In this document: positions 15,077 through 22,354 of the stretch, piece after piece | Layout of the letters: each line of letters opens with the position of its first letter | Position numbering within the stretch: position 1 is the first letter of the stretch | Virus record (IMG/VR): IMGVR_UViG_3300035704_000002 | Span: 1-64,000 of that record | DNA from: a virus | Length of the DNA stretch: 64,000 nt | Reading direction: 5' to 3' (one strand) | Made by a program: the position numbers and the translations under genes | Notes under the pieces: model-generated | The model's database searches: none | Told to the model about the DNA's origin: nothing | The model's input: only the letters and a program-made list of their open reading frames with translations

Positions 15077-15262
15077 GCTGGTTCGAACCCAGAACATGCG
15101 CCCGCACCGTGAACACGTTCCGACCAGCCTGCGCCACCGCAACAGCGCGACCGGTCGTACGTCGTCCAGCGGCACGTGAACCACGATGCCCTCCAGCAGC
15201 GAGGCGTCGCAATCCGGGCAGCACGGCCGCGCCTGGCTATCGAGAATCGCTCGACGCGGCAT
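15074..15262 (-). CDS. 62-aa double zinc-ribbon protein
   Basis: CCPDC (about 14) and CSRCGRMF (about 49) form a classical four-cysteine ribbon. ATG 15262 is preceded by GAGGAGAGCGG. It may bind nucleic acid; not assigned further. Confidence 0.65.
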   Translation of the reverse strand: MPRRAILDSQARPCCPDCDASLLEGIVVHVPLDDVRPVALLRWRRLVGTCSRCGRMFWVRTS

Positions 15263-15836
15263 CGTCCGCTCTCCTCGGGTTCGCGTCGGCCGTGCGTGCC
15301 AACTCGGCGACCAGGCCAGCCAGAGTGCAGTTGGCCTCCGCGTCACCCACCTCGTGGATGACCGTTCCGCTGCATCGGCACAACAGCACCGGGTCGGGCA
15401 TCGGCCCGTTGGGTGAGCGCAGCGCCGTCGGCGCGTGCTCCCCGTCCGGCCACATACTTCTCGGCGCCAAGGCGCAACCGTTGTCCGCGTGATCTCGCCA
15501 TACCGACCAGCCGATTTCGGCGCTGGGCTTGTGGATGTCACGGGCGCACCAGCGGCAGATGCTCTGGTGTGGGAACGGATGCGGTGTCACGCCGCCCATG
15601 GCGCACAGATCGTCCACCAGGTCGGCCGTGGGCGCGTCCGACCAGTCGATGTTCAGCGCGGACAGCAGCCGGCCGCGCGCCTGGCGCAACTCCTCGGCGA
15701 TCTCGTCGCGCTCAGCTTGCACGCGGGCAAGTCGGTCAGTTGGCCTGACGGTACCGCTGGACATCCTGGGCGGTGGCCCGATCTCGCCGGCCGACTTTCC
15801 GCCGGAGTAGCCACCTGTCGCGTCCGGACCGTTCAT
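15237..15836 (-). CDS. Hypothetical protein with Cys/His motif, 199 aa
   Basis: A coiled-coil-like stretch (about 35-62, RLARVQAERDEIAEELRQAR) precedes a Cys/His region (HQSICRWCARDIH...HADNGCA) that looks zinc-binding. ATG 15836 overlaps the upstream stop (ATGA). Unrecognised. Confidence 0.65.
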   Translation of the reverse strand: MNGPDATGGYSGGKSAGEIGPPPRMSSGTVRPTDRLARVQAERDEIAEELRQARGRLLSALNIDWSDAPTADLVDDLCAMGGVTPHPFPHQSICRWCARDIHKPSAEIGWSVWRDHADNGCALAPRSMWPDGEHAPTALRSPNGPMPDPVLLCRCSGTVIHEVGDAEANCTLAGLVAELARTADANPRRADDAASSDSR

Positions 15837-16501
15837 AGCCCAGTCACCCGGAACGAAGCACTGCCCGAGTCGTAGGTGTTCGCGATGTCGGTGAGGATGT
15901 CACTCGGCGTCCAGGTGCCGGCCGGCGCCGGATCGATGCGGTGGGAGTAACCGAGCCGACGCTCCGCTTCGGACAGCCAGACCTTGAGTTGTTCGGGATT
16001 TTCCTCGAATGGCGGCGGTTGGAGGTCGGAGAATCCGAGCCATGGTAGCCGGCGCAGGACGTGCGAACGCACGGCGACCGCCGCGCTGGGGATCTGGCTG
16101 CACGCGCCGGCCATCACCGGTCCGCTCACGAGGTGTTCCAGCGCGAAGTGCAGGTGCGCGATCTCGTAGGCCAGCAGCCGGCCCGTGGTGATGCTCAGCA
16201 GCGTCGCCAACCGCAGGTACATCGCGCCCGGCCACGCTGCTACAGGGTATTGATCTTCCTGGTAGCTGAAGGCGCGGCCTGCGGCCAAACCGTCCAGTGC
16301 GCTCAGCTCGCCGGTAGCGGTGCGCCTGACGATCCACGGGTCGTTGAACGGCGTCTGGCGACAGTAGGTCCAGCGCGCCTCTGGTCGGCCGTCGATGATC
16401 ACGGTGTCGACGGACGCGGCGGTCCAGACTTCGGGACCGTGTGGGCCGGGCCGATATACGGTGAGTTCGGGCTGTAGCTGCGTCAGCGGGGAAGTCGTCA
16501 T
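15833..16501 (-). CDS. Hypothetical protein, 222 aa
   Basis: ATG 16501 follows AGGAACC. The N-terminal third is beta-rich. A central helical region (YLRLATLLSITTGRLLAYEI) is amphipathic to hydrophobic. No motif recognised. Confidence 0.7.
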   Translation of the reverse strand: MTTSPLTQLQPELTVYRPGPHGPEVWTAASVDTVIIDGRPEARWTYCRQTPFNDPWIVRRTATGELSALDGLAAGRAFSYQEDQYPVAAWPGAMYLRLATLLSITTGRLLAYEIAHLHFALEHLVSGPVMAGACSQIPSAAVAVRSHVLRRLPWLGFSDLQPPPFEENPEQLKVWLSEAERRLGYSHRIDPAPAGTWTPSDILTDIANTYDSGSASFRVTGL

Positions 16502-16510
16502 GGTTCCTGC

Positions 16511-17089
16511 CTACCTCGTGGTGACCGCGCCGGGGCGCAGGCCGTCGGATCGGATGTCCCACTGGTGCGTGCGGGGGTGCCACATGACCAGGTCGCCGGT
16601 GATGGCGACGTCGGCGGCCGGTCCGAGCTGGGGAGCGCGCACGGTGTGCAGCACGCGCACGCCGCGCACGGTCAGTGTCGCGCGTTCGTCACGGCCCAGC
16701 ACACGACCGGTGATCCACTGGGCGTCATCGGTGTTGCGCAGCAGCCACACCGCGCAGTCGGGGCAGTGCCGGCCGAACATGCCCAGCAGGTGCGGCGTGT
16801 CGGCGTCCAGCGGCGCGTACTCGGTGTTGGCCAGGATGGCGGGCATGAGGTCGGCGCCCACGACGGTGGGTCTGTAGGAGCTGGCGGTGAGCACGCACGC
16901 GGCGCACGTCTCGGCCAGTGCGCGGGCGTTGATGTAGGCGTCGCGGTAGTCGCTGGTGGTGAACAGCACCTGGGTGGCCTTGCCGCCGGGGGTGCTCAGC
17001 ACGATGGCCAACCGGGCGGGGTCGTGGTGCAGGTTGAAGTCGTCGCGCAGGCTGGCGGTCATGGGCTCGACGGTGATCGAGTCGGGCAT
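16511..17089 (-). CDS. Hypothetical protein, 192 aa
   Basis: ATG 17089 follows AAGGAG. The N-terminal part (LAIVLSTPGGKATQVLFTTS) looks alpha/beta; the middle has HCPDCAVWLL. It lies between two family-promoter genes in a short operon. Unrecognised. Confidence 0.7.
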   Translation of the reverse strand: MPDSITVEPMTASLRDDFNLHHDPARLAIVLSTPGGKATQVLFTTSDYRDAYINARALAETCAACVLTASSYRPTVVGADLMPAILANTEYAPLDADTPHLLGMFGRHCPDCAVWLLRNTDDAQWITGRVLGRDERATLTVRGVRVLHTVRAPQLGPAADVAITGDLVMWHPRTHQWDIRSDGLRPGAVTTR

Positions 17090-17092
17090 CGG

Positions 17093-17314
17093 TCAGTCTC
17101 CTTGGGCCAGGTAGCGCAGCACATTGCCGCGCTTGTCCACGTCGAAGGCGCGAGTATCGGTGTGCGCCTCGGTCAGGCCACCGGTCGCGCTGAACGTCAT
17201 GGACACGAAGCGCTCGCCACGTCGCAGCACCAGCACGCGGCCGGTGAAGCGCTCGTCCACGGTCCACTCGTGCCGCTGGGCGGCGAGATGGATTTGGAGG
17301 CGCGTCGTGCTCAC
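17093..17314 (-). CDS. Hypothetical protein, 73 aa
   Basis: GTG 17314 lies 6 nt after the -10 at 17321-17326, so it is predicted leaderless. A compact beta protein by pattern (TGRVLVLRRGERFVSMTFSA). Function unknown. Confidence 0.7.
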   Translation of the reverse strand: MSTTRLQIHLAAQRHEWTVDERFTGRVLVLRRGERFVSMTFSATGGLTEAHTDTRAFDVDKRGNVLRYLAQGD

Positions 17315-17320
17315 GAGTAG

Positions 17321-17349
17321 AGACTAGCCGAACAAGCTAGGCTATGCAA
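17321..17349 (-). promoter_or_regulatory. Family promoter/operator for the gene at 17314
   Basis: Minus strand: -35 TTGCAT, 17-nt spacer AGCCTAGCTTGTTCGGC, -10 TAGTCT, 6 nt to GTG. Confidence 0.85.
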
Positions 17350-17620
17350 GGTCATTGACCCAGTCCGGCACCAACAGGAGCAGCACCGACGCCAGTTCCG
17401 GATGCGCCGTGGCCAGCGCGCGGCCGACGGCGATGTTCACCGCGTCCGACCACTCGCGCGCCGCGACGGTCCACGCCGTCGCGGGAAAGATCTCACGGTG
17501 TCGGATCGCGATTTCCCACCAGAGCCAGCCGGGCTGCTCGCTCACCGGCAGCGTGTCGCGCGCAGTGATCGTGACCAGGTCGGTTTTCTGGCTGTCCGAC
17601 CGCCATGTCAGCGTGATCAT
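17342..17620 (-). CDS. Hypothetical protein, 92 aa
   Basis: ATG 17620 shares an A with the upstream TGA (TGATG). Contains LWWEIAIRHREIFPATAW and a hydrophobic C-terminal helix (LASVLLLLVPDWV). Its stop lies inside the promoter of the next unit. Unrecognised. Confidence 0.65.
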   Translation of the reverse strand: MITLTWRSDSQKTDLVTITARDTLPVSEQPGWLWWEIAIRHREIFPATAWTVAAREWSDAVNIAVGRALATAHPELASVLLLLVPDWVNDLA

Positions 17621-17844
17621 CACAGCGCGCTCGGGTCCGGACGCCACACCAGGTGTTCATTGGCGCTCAGCTCGCCGGTGCCGCGTAGGTAGTCGGTCAA
17701 CTGCCTGGCAAGAGACTGTCCAGGAAATGTCCAACGTCGCGCCGACCGGACAGCCGGCGGCTCGATCGGCCGGCCAGGATCTTCCTGCGCCAGCAGCGCG
17801 TCGCAGCGCTCGATCAGTTCGCCGGCCGCCCGGTAGGCGCCCAT
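17620..17844 (-). CDS. Hypothetical protein, 74 aa
   Basis: The start shares an A with the upstream TGA (TGATG at 17844). Begins MGAYRAAGELIERCDALLAQ, a clear helix. The C-terminus is also helical (SLARQLTDYLRGTGELS). Not recognised. Confidence 0.6.
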   Translation of the reverse strand: MGAYRAAGELIERCDALLAQEDPGRPIEPPAVRSARRWTFPGQSLARQLTDYLRGTGELSANEHLVWRPDPSAL

Positions 17845-17972
17845 CAGGAACTCGGCCGCACGTCGGCCGCCTCGGCCTGTTTCGCGGCGCCGGCTCCGGC
17901 GCCGTCCTCGCAGTAGCGGCACAGCGTGTCGTGGATGATGTTGGCGATCGCGTCGCGCAACGTGGTGGACAT
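17844..17972 (-). CDS. 42-aa small protein
   Basis: ATG 17972 follows GAGGAG at 5-6 nt. The helix LRDAIANIIHDTLCRYCEDG ends with a CxxC. It is the first gene after the promoter at 18000-18028, whose predicted leader (about 20 nt) holds the ribosome binding site. The end couples to the next gene by TGATG. Confidence 0.6.
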   Translation of the reverse strand: MSTTLRDAIANIIHDTLCRYCEDGAGAGAAKQAEAADVRPSS

Positions 17973-17999
17973 GGGTGCTCCTCGGGGAAGGGCGCATCG

Positions 18000-18028
18000 A
18001 GTCTAGCCTGGTTAGCGAGGCTTTCCAA
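18000..18028 (-). promoter_or_regulatory. Family promoter/operator with a short leader
   Basis: Minus strand: -35 TTGGAA, 17-nt spacer AGCCTCGCTAACCAGGC, -10 TAGACT. The start codon is about 28 nt downstream of the -10 and has its own ribosome binding site, unlike the leaderless copies. Confidence 0.8.
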
Positions 18029-18158
18029 ACACGGCCCGTCGCAGTCTCCGCATCCAACCCGGCCGGCCGAGGCGCCTAGTGTCACGCCACACCGCGCCAC
18101 GGGCCGGCGAGTTCAGCATCCGCTCCATCGCCGCGAGTTCGTCGCTCCACTCGGTCAC
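18012..18158 (-). CDS. 48-aa basic small protein
   Basis: GTG 18158 overlaps the upstream stop (GTGA). The peptide begins with an acidic helix (MTEWSDELAAMERMLN) and ends very basic (WMRRLRRAVFGKPR). Its stop lies within the promoter spacer of the next unit. Confidence 0.55.
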   Translation of the reverse strand: MTEWSDELAAMERMLNSPARGAVWRDTRRLGRPGWMRRLRRAVFGKPR

Positions 18159-18421
18159 AGCTCACGCACCAACGCGCGAATGGCGTCCTGTGCCGGTTCG
18201 TCCAGGGTCGGCGTCGCGGCTCCCTGGAGCACCGCGTGGGAGAGCACGTGCGCCACGCGGTCATCGGCCTGTGACGGTGCACCCTTCAGGGTGTACGTAC
18301 CGTCCAGTACCTCACGGCCCCGGTAGGCGATGCGCCATGACCAGGTGGTGGAGTCGCGGCTGGTGGCGAGATTGGACAGCTCCGCGCGGGCACCGCTGGT
18401 CGGATTGAATATGACAATCAC
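18155..18421 (-). CDS. Hypothetical protein, 88 aa
   Basis: GTG 18421 is used, with AGGAAGGAA about 11 nt upstream; an ATG at 18505 would add 28 residues. Pattern: short beta start (VIVIFNPTSGARAEL), then WSWRIAYRGREVLDGTY and a helical end. Unrecognised. Confidence 0.55.
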   Translation of the reverse strand: MIVIFNPTSGARAELSNLATSRDSTTWSWRIAYRGREVLDGTYTLKGAPSQADDRVAHVLSHAVLQGAATPTLDEPAQDAIRALVREL

Positions 18422-18455
18422 CTGGGGGTATTCCTTCCTCTGTTCAGCCCAGTGT

Positions 18456-18632
18456 CTACGGTCTGTGACCGAGGCCGACGGGCCAGGTCTGTGGGTTGTC
18501 ACCATCGATCAGGTTGGTGGTGACGGTGCCGCGCAGTTTGTTGATCAGTTGTTCGTCGCCACGCAGTTCGCGGCGGGTGACGCGCTCGCCGGTGTCGGTG
18601 TCGCGTCTCTGACTACGCCGGATGGTTGCCAT
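18456..18632 (-). CDS. Hypothetical basic protein, 58 aa
   Basis: ATG 18632 follows GGGGGA at 5 nt; an in-frame GTG at 18653 is possible. Starts MATIRRSQRRDTDTGERVTR, strongly basic. It is the first gene after the promoter at 18668-18696, diverging from terL. Confidence 0.6.
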   Translation of the reverse strand: MATIRRSQRRDTDTGERVTRRELRGDEQLINKLRGTVTTNLIDGDNPQTWPVGLGHRP

Positions 18633-18667
18633 GTGGTCCCCCAGGATGATCACGCGCTTATCCGGTT

Positions 18668-18696
18668 AGAGTAGCCGAGCTTACCCGGCTTCACAA
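18668..18696 (-). promoter_or_regulatory. Family promoter/operator diverging from terL
   Basis: Minus strand: -35 TTGTGA, 17-nt spacer AGCCGGGTAAGCTCGGC, -10 TACTCT, followed by a leader with ribosome binding site GGGGGA. Confidence 0.8.
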
Positions 18697-18734
18697 GCTG
18701 CGTCCCGTGCGTCGCACTCCTGCCGACCGACCGC

Positions 18735-20237
18735 GTGAGCGACACTCCCGACATGAGCGCGCCCGTGATCGCCGATCTCGCCGATGAAGCGGGGTTCTTC
18801 GAGGCACTGGCACTGCTGTGGGACACTGACGCCACCACCGCGCAGGTCGAAATCGACTGGACCGACCTGGGTGTCGGCGACCCGTTCGCGCTCGATCCGC
18901 TCACCCGCGAGATCCTGGAAAGCCTCGAACCCGGCGGCGTTCGGCCGTGGCGGGCCACGGCCCGCGAGAAGCAACTTCCGCCACCGGGCAACTGGTTGTA
19001 CTGGTTGATCCGGGCCGGACGTGGCTTCGGCAAGACCTTCACCGGTGCCAACGTGCTGGCCGAGTGGGCCGTGGAAGAAGTCGGCGATTACGCGGTCGTG
19101 GCGCCGACCTTCGGTGACGCCGTCAAGATCTGCGCCTCGGGGCCGTCCGGCCTGGTCAAGGCACTGGGCGACGATTTGGACAATTTCAACAAAAACGATT
19201 ACGTCCTGTACTTGAAGAACGGGTCACGCATCGTTCTGGCCTCCGCCGACGCGCCCGACCGCATCCGTGGCTGGAACCTCTCTGGCGCCTGGTGCGACGA
19301 GATGGGCTCCTGGCGCAGCAACGACGTGTGGTACGAGGGACTCCAGTTCGCGCTGCGCATCGGCACCCGGCCGCGCTGCGTGATCACCACCACGCCCCGG
19401 CGCGGCTCGCTGATCCTCAAAGAACTGGACGCGCGCGCGGGTGACGGCTCCGGCGAGGTCGTACTGACGCGCGGCTCGATGATGGAGAACGTCGCCAACC
19501 TCAACCCGGCCGTGGTCGACATGCTGCGCCGCCGCTACGAGGGCACCACGCTGGGCCGCCAGGAGCTGGACGGCGAGCAACTGGACGAGGTCGAAGGAGC
19601 GTTGATCACCGGCGCGCTGATCAACGCCACTCGCGTCGCCGTGGCCGATGTGCCTGAGCTGCACCGCATCGCGGTCGCCGTCGACCCGGCCACCACCAGC
19701 AAGATGGGCTCGGACGAGACCGGCATCATCGTCATGGGCATCGGGCCGGCGCCGCGCGGCTGGCAACCACCACTGGGCAAGGTGGTACTGGCCGGCACGC
19801 CGCACCTGTACGTGCTGGAAGACCTGTCGCGGCGCAGCACTCCCGAAACGTGGGGCCGTGTCGCCCTTGGCGCGGCCGACGAATGGGAGGCCGATGTGCT
19901 CACCGGCGAGGTGAACCAGGGCGGCGACCTGGTGGAGACCACGATCCGGCTGATCGCGCAGACCGAAGATCTCTACATGCCCGCCTACCTCGGCGTGTCG
20001 GCCAGCAAGGGCAAGAAGGCGCGTGCCGAACCGGTGGCCGGCGTGTGGGAGCAGCACCGGATGCACATCGTGGGCACCATGCCCGCGTTGGAGGATCAGT
20101 GGACCGGCACCGTGTTCACCGATGTCAAGGAGTCGCCCGACCACCTGGACGCGCACGTGTGGGGCTCGGTCGCGCTCATGCCGGAGCTGAGCGTGAAGTC
20201 CGGAACACAGATTCGACTGATCTCGGGCGCGGCCTGA
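18735..20237 (+). CDS. terL: Terminase large subunit
   Basis: 500 aa. The ATPase domain has a Walker-A-like LIRAGRGFGKT (about 95-105), a Walker B at WCDEMGSW (about 190) and a coupling-type TTTPRRG (about 220). The nuclease domain starts at VAVDPATTSKMGSDETG (about 313-329) and ends with an acidic DHLDAH (about 470). The order and spacing fit phage terminases of the Terminase_6/HK97 group. It cuts and translocates concatemeric DNA into the procapsid through the portal. GTG 18735 or ATG 18753 could be the start. It stands alone on the plus strand, about 31 kb from the portal, with no small subunit beside it. Confidence 0.93.
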   Translation: MSDTPDMSAPVIADLADEAGFFEALALLWDTDATTAQVEIDWTDLGVGDPFALDPLTREILESLEPGGVRPWRATAREKQLPPPGNWLYWLIRAGRGFGKTFTGANVLAEWAVEEVGDYAVVAPTFGDAVKICASGPSGLVKALGDDLDNFNKNDYVLYLKNGSRIVLASADAPDRIRGWNLSGAWCDEMGSWRSNDVWYEGLQFALRIGTRPRCVITTTPRRGSLILKELDARAGDGSGEVVLTRGSMMENVANLNPAVVDMLRRRYEGTTLGRQELDGEQLDEVEGALITGALINATRVAVADVPELHRIAVAVDPATTSKMGSDETGIIVMGIGPAPRGWQPPLGKVVLAGTPHLYVLEDLSRRSTPETWGRVALGAADEWEADVLTGEVNQGGDLVETTIRLIAQTEDLYMPAYLGVSASKGKKARAEPVAGVWEQHRMHIVGTMPALEDQWTGTVFTDVKESPDHLDAHVWGSVALMPELSVKSGTQIRLISGAA

Positions 20238-20244
20238 AACGCAG

Positions 20245-20277
20245 CAACGCGTCCGGCGCGATGAACCGGACGCGTTG
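20245..20277. terminator. Bidirectional terminator between terL and whiB
   Basis: A 12-bp stem (CAACGCGTCCGG / CCGGACGCGTTG) with a 9-nt loop lies between convergent genes ending at 20237 and 20289. Confidence 0.8.
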
Positions 20278-20288
20278 TGCTTCCCCGT

Positions 20289-20822
20289 CTACAAAGCCGA
20301 GGTTATCAGGTCGCTCTGTTCGGTCATCTTCTCGGCCTCGACCTGCTCGGCCAGTTCCTTGGTCAGCGTGCCATTGATATGCAGGGTCTGGCTCACCTTC
20401 GTGCGCGTCCAGCCCAACGCGAGCAGGTGTCGCATGGCGAGCAACAGCACGTCGCGGCCGGGCTTCTCCAGTCGGCCGGCGATGCACAGTTCCACGTCTA
20501 CCGGCAGTTCGGCCGACCCTGGTCGAACCGGGTCGGCCGAACCGTCCGCGTCCGATTCGCCCTCGGTCGCGTTCTGGATGCGGGACAACGCCGTGCGACG
20601 CCGCGTCAGGGCGCGCCGCTCGTCCTCGCTCATGCCGCCCCACACGCCGGCATCCTGTCGGTTGTCCAGCGCCCAGGACAGGCAGGCGGACGCGACGGGG
20701 CAGCGGAAGCACACTGCCTTGGCCTTGGTGATCTGGAGCAGCGCGGGGCCGGTGTTGCCGACCGGAAAAAACAGTTCGGGGTCTTCGGTGCGGCAGGCCG
20801 CACGGTGACGCCAGTCCATCAT
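20289..20822 (-). CDS. whiB: WhiB-family iron-sulfur transcription factor
   Basis: 177 aa. The four-cysteine cluster site is present: AACRTEDPELFFP (Cys about 9), then CFRCPVASAC (CxxCx5C), followed by the GVWGG turn and SEDERRALTRRR. That is the Wbl layout for a [4Fe-4S] regulator that partners sigma factor. The 90-residue extension after it, with a helix-turn-helix-like MRHLLALGWTRTKVSQTLHI, is unusual for a Wbl protein. ATG 20822 has an excellent AAAGGAGGT. The promoter lies about 100 nt upstream (20925-20953), giving a long leader. Phage WhiB proteins such as that of TM4 can alter host septation and superinfection. Confidence 0.92.
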   Translation of the reverse strand: MMDWRHRAACRTEDPELFFPVGNTGPALLQITKAKAVCFRCPVASACLSWALDNRQDAGVWGGMSEDERRALTRRRTALSRIQNATEGESDADGSADPVRPGSAELPVDVELCIAGRLEKPGRDVLLLAMRHLLALGWTRTKVSQTLHINGTLTKELAEQVEAEKMTEQSDLITSAL

Positions 20823-20924
20823 GGTGACACCTCCTTTATACAAAGGACAGACAATGCGGATGCTTTGGGGCGCATGGCAACGATGGATGTGACGTTGGTG
20901 GGATTGCCCTGCGGTGCTGTTCTT

Positions 20925-20953
20925 AGTGTAGCCGGTTCAGCCAGGCTAGGCGA
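20925..20953 (-). promoter_or_regulatory. Family promoter/operator for whiB
   Basis: Minus strand: -35 TCGCCT, 17-nt spacer AGCCTGGCTGAACCGGC, -10 TACACT, about 100 nt ahead of the start. The gene thus has a leader with its own ribosome binding site. Confidence 0.8.
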
Positions 20954-20958
20954 GTGTT

Positions 20959-21165
20959 TTACAGGCTGAACACCCAGTGCGCCGCGACCATGACGGTGTT
21001 CCACACGGTCACGATCGTGCTGTCCACGAAGTACAGCGGCGGCAGCGCGATCGACCGGACGGCCGGCATGGTCAGAACGGCGACCACGGCCAGCACGCCG
21101 ATCAGGGCGGCTACGGCGAACACGGTGTTCGATTCGGCGGCCTGGACTCTCTGCGTTTCGCTCAT
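20959..21165 (-). CDS. Small two-pass membrane protein, 68 aa
   Basis: ATG 21165 lies 6 nt after the -10 at 21172-21177 (predicted leaderless). Hydrophobic segments at about 15-35 (VFAVAALIGVLAVVAVLTM) and 42-66 (PLYFVDSTIVTVWNTVMVAA). Function unknown; superinfection exclusion is one possibility. Confidence 0.7.
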   Translation of the reverse strand: MSETQRVQAAESNTVFAVAALIGVLAVVAVLTMPAVRSIALPPLYFVDSTIVTVWNTVMVAAHWVFSL

Positions 21166-21171
21166 AAAGCT

Positions 21172-21200
21172 AGAGTAGCCCTGTTAGTTAGGCTAGTCAA
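21172..21200 (-). promoter_or_regulatory. Family promoter/operator for the gene at 21165
   Basis: Minus strand: -35 TTGACT, 17-nt spacer AGCCTAACTAACAGGGC, -10 TACTCT, 6 nt to ATG. Confidence 0.85.
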
Positions 21201-21209
21201 GCCTAGCGG

Positions 21210-21617
21210 TCAACACAGGATGAGCTGCGCGTTCCGCACCACGCTCAGTGCCTGCGCGTGATTCCACACCGATATCGAGTCCGACAACTCCGCCGCGACC
21301 GCGTCCTGCGATCGGCCAGCCGCGAGCTGGCCACACACGCCGCGACCGATCAGCACTTCCGAATCGCCCGCCTTCGAACGCGGCACACCGTCGTGATCCA
21401 GCGCGGCCAGGAACGCCGCGCGTTGCCCGGCCGACGCGGTTGGCGAACTCGGTGACACCACGGTGATCAGGGTCGACGTTGAGGCAGACACCGTGAGCGG
21501 CGGCGTGATGGCCGACGTGGCCGGTTCGCGTGGTGCGGTGCTCGTACAGGCCAGCACCGCCATGCCGGTGGCCAGCAGCACGCCGCACACACTCAGGATC
21601 GCCAGCTCTCTGCGCAC
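21210..21617 (-). CDS. DUF732-type lipoprotein, 135 aa
   Basis: A lipoprotein signal (VCGVLLATGMAVLAC, lipobox LAC) is followed by a Thr/Ser-rich linker. A DUF732-like domain comes next (FLAALDHDGVP, LIGRGVCGQLAAG, NAQLILC) with the two usual cysteines. DUF732 is typical of mycobacteria and relatives. GTG 21617 lies 7 nt after CACACT, so it may be leaderless. Exported to the envelope; a role in host surface change is inferred. Confidence 0.7.
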   Translation of the reverse strand: MRRELAILSVCGVLLATGMAVLACTSTAPREPATSAITPPLTVSASTSTLITVVSPSSPTASAGQRAAFLAALDHDGVPRSKAGDSEVLIGRGVCGQLAAGRSQDAVAAELSDSISVWNHAQALSVVRNAQLILC

Positions 21618-21659
21618 GGTGCCCAGTGTGACCCACTGACGTCACGCCGGCCAACGACA

Positions 21660-21746
21660 TCAGGACCCGGTGCGTCGAGCCGGATCTGACTTCGCGACGA
21701 ACGTTCGCACCCATCCGGGCGCGGTGCTCAGCAGCGGGCCGAACAT
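21660..21746 (-). CDS. 28-aa ORF coupled to mazG
   Basis: ATG 21746 shares an A with the mazG stop (TGATG). The peptide MFGPLLSTAPGWVRTFVAKS then ends DPARRTGS. Only the coupling supports it. Confidence 0.35.
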   Translation of the reverse strand: MFGPLLSTAPGWVRTFVAKSDPARRTGS

Positions 21747-22267
21747 CAGTCGCGGGTTGTGGCGCGCCTCGAACCGCAGGTAGCGCCACGCGAGAACACG
21801 ATCTCCAGCTTGGCCTCGATCGCGGCATCCAGGTCGATGCGCAGCACGCCGGACAATCCGTAGACCATCCGCGCGATCCCTTCCAGTTCCTCGCGTATGT
21901 CACCTTTCCGCGCCCAGTGTTTGCTCAGGTATCCCACCGCACGAAAGATCGCCATGACGTACGGCCATGCGTCGGCGGGCTCCACGCCGTACATCAGGCG
22001 CACCGGCACCGTGGTCAGCTCATACCCCAGGGTGATCGCCGTGACATGCGCGGTGATCACCATGTCGGCCAGTTCGGCTTGCAGCTCCTCGATCGTGCCG
22101 GTACGGCGGGCGCGCCCCGTGCAGCGTCGCAAGGCGCCGACGACTTCGCCGGCCTCCTCCATCAGCGCCAGCATCTGCGCTTCGCCATCGTCGGGCTCGA
22201 ACCCGTTGGCGCGCAGGTTGACGACGATCTTCCGGGCGATGCCGGGCAGTTCGGTGGTGATGTTCAC
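21746..22267 (-). CDS. mazG: MazG-like NTP pyrophosphohydrolase
   Basis: 173 aa. Visible motifs: LMEEAGEVVGALRR (the EExxE site, about 37-50) and EELQAELADMVITAH (the ExxD site, about 61-75). That is the MazG/all-alpha NTPase metal-binding helix pair. It cleaves (d)NTPs or (p)ppGpp-like nucleotides. The C-terminal 90 residues add further helices. GTG 22267 is taken because AAGGAGGATGAC precedes it. The leader contains nested inverted repeats around the ribosome binding site (22279-22308) that could control translation. Confidence 0.8.
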   Translation of the reverse strand: MNITTELPGIARKIVVNLRANGFEPDDGEAQMLALMEEAGEVVGALRRCTGRARRTGTIEELQAELADMVITAHVTAITLGYELTTVPVRLMYGVEPADAWPYVMAIFRAVGYLSKHWARKGDIREELEGIARMVYGLSGVLRIDLDAAIEAKLEIVFSRGATCGSRRATTRD

Positions 22268-22278
22268 GTCATCCTCCT

Positions 22279-22308
22279 TATTCAAGTAAAACGGTGTTTC
22301 CTTGAATA
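22279..22308 (-). promoter_or_regulatory. Hairpin beside the mazG ribosome binding site
   Basis: TATTCAAG (22279-22286) pairs with CTTGAATA (22301-22308). In the mRNA the 3' arm touches the AAGGAGG site directly. The same TATTCAAG sequence recurs in the terminator stem just upstream, so alternative pairing is possible. Confidence 0.45.
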
Positions 22309-22350
22309 GCGCCGACCCCTATTCAAGGCAGCCTGAATAGGGGTCGGCGC
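22309..22350. terminator. Long perfect hairpin terminator
   Basis: A 17-bp perfect stem (GCGCCGACCCCTATTCA and its complement) with an 8-nt loop lies between the lipoprotein stop at 22355 and mazG. Confidence 0.85.
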
Positions 22351-22354
22351 CACG

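Noticed and set aside
15079-15090. GGTTCGAACC, resembling the T-arm of a tRNA
   Set aside because: It is the end of a zinc-ribbon gene; no acceptor, D or anticodon arms can be folded around it. I found no tRNA in the window.
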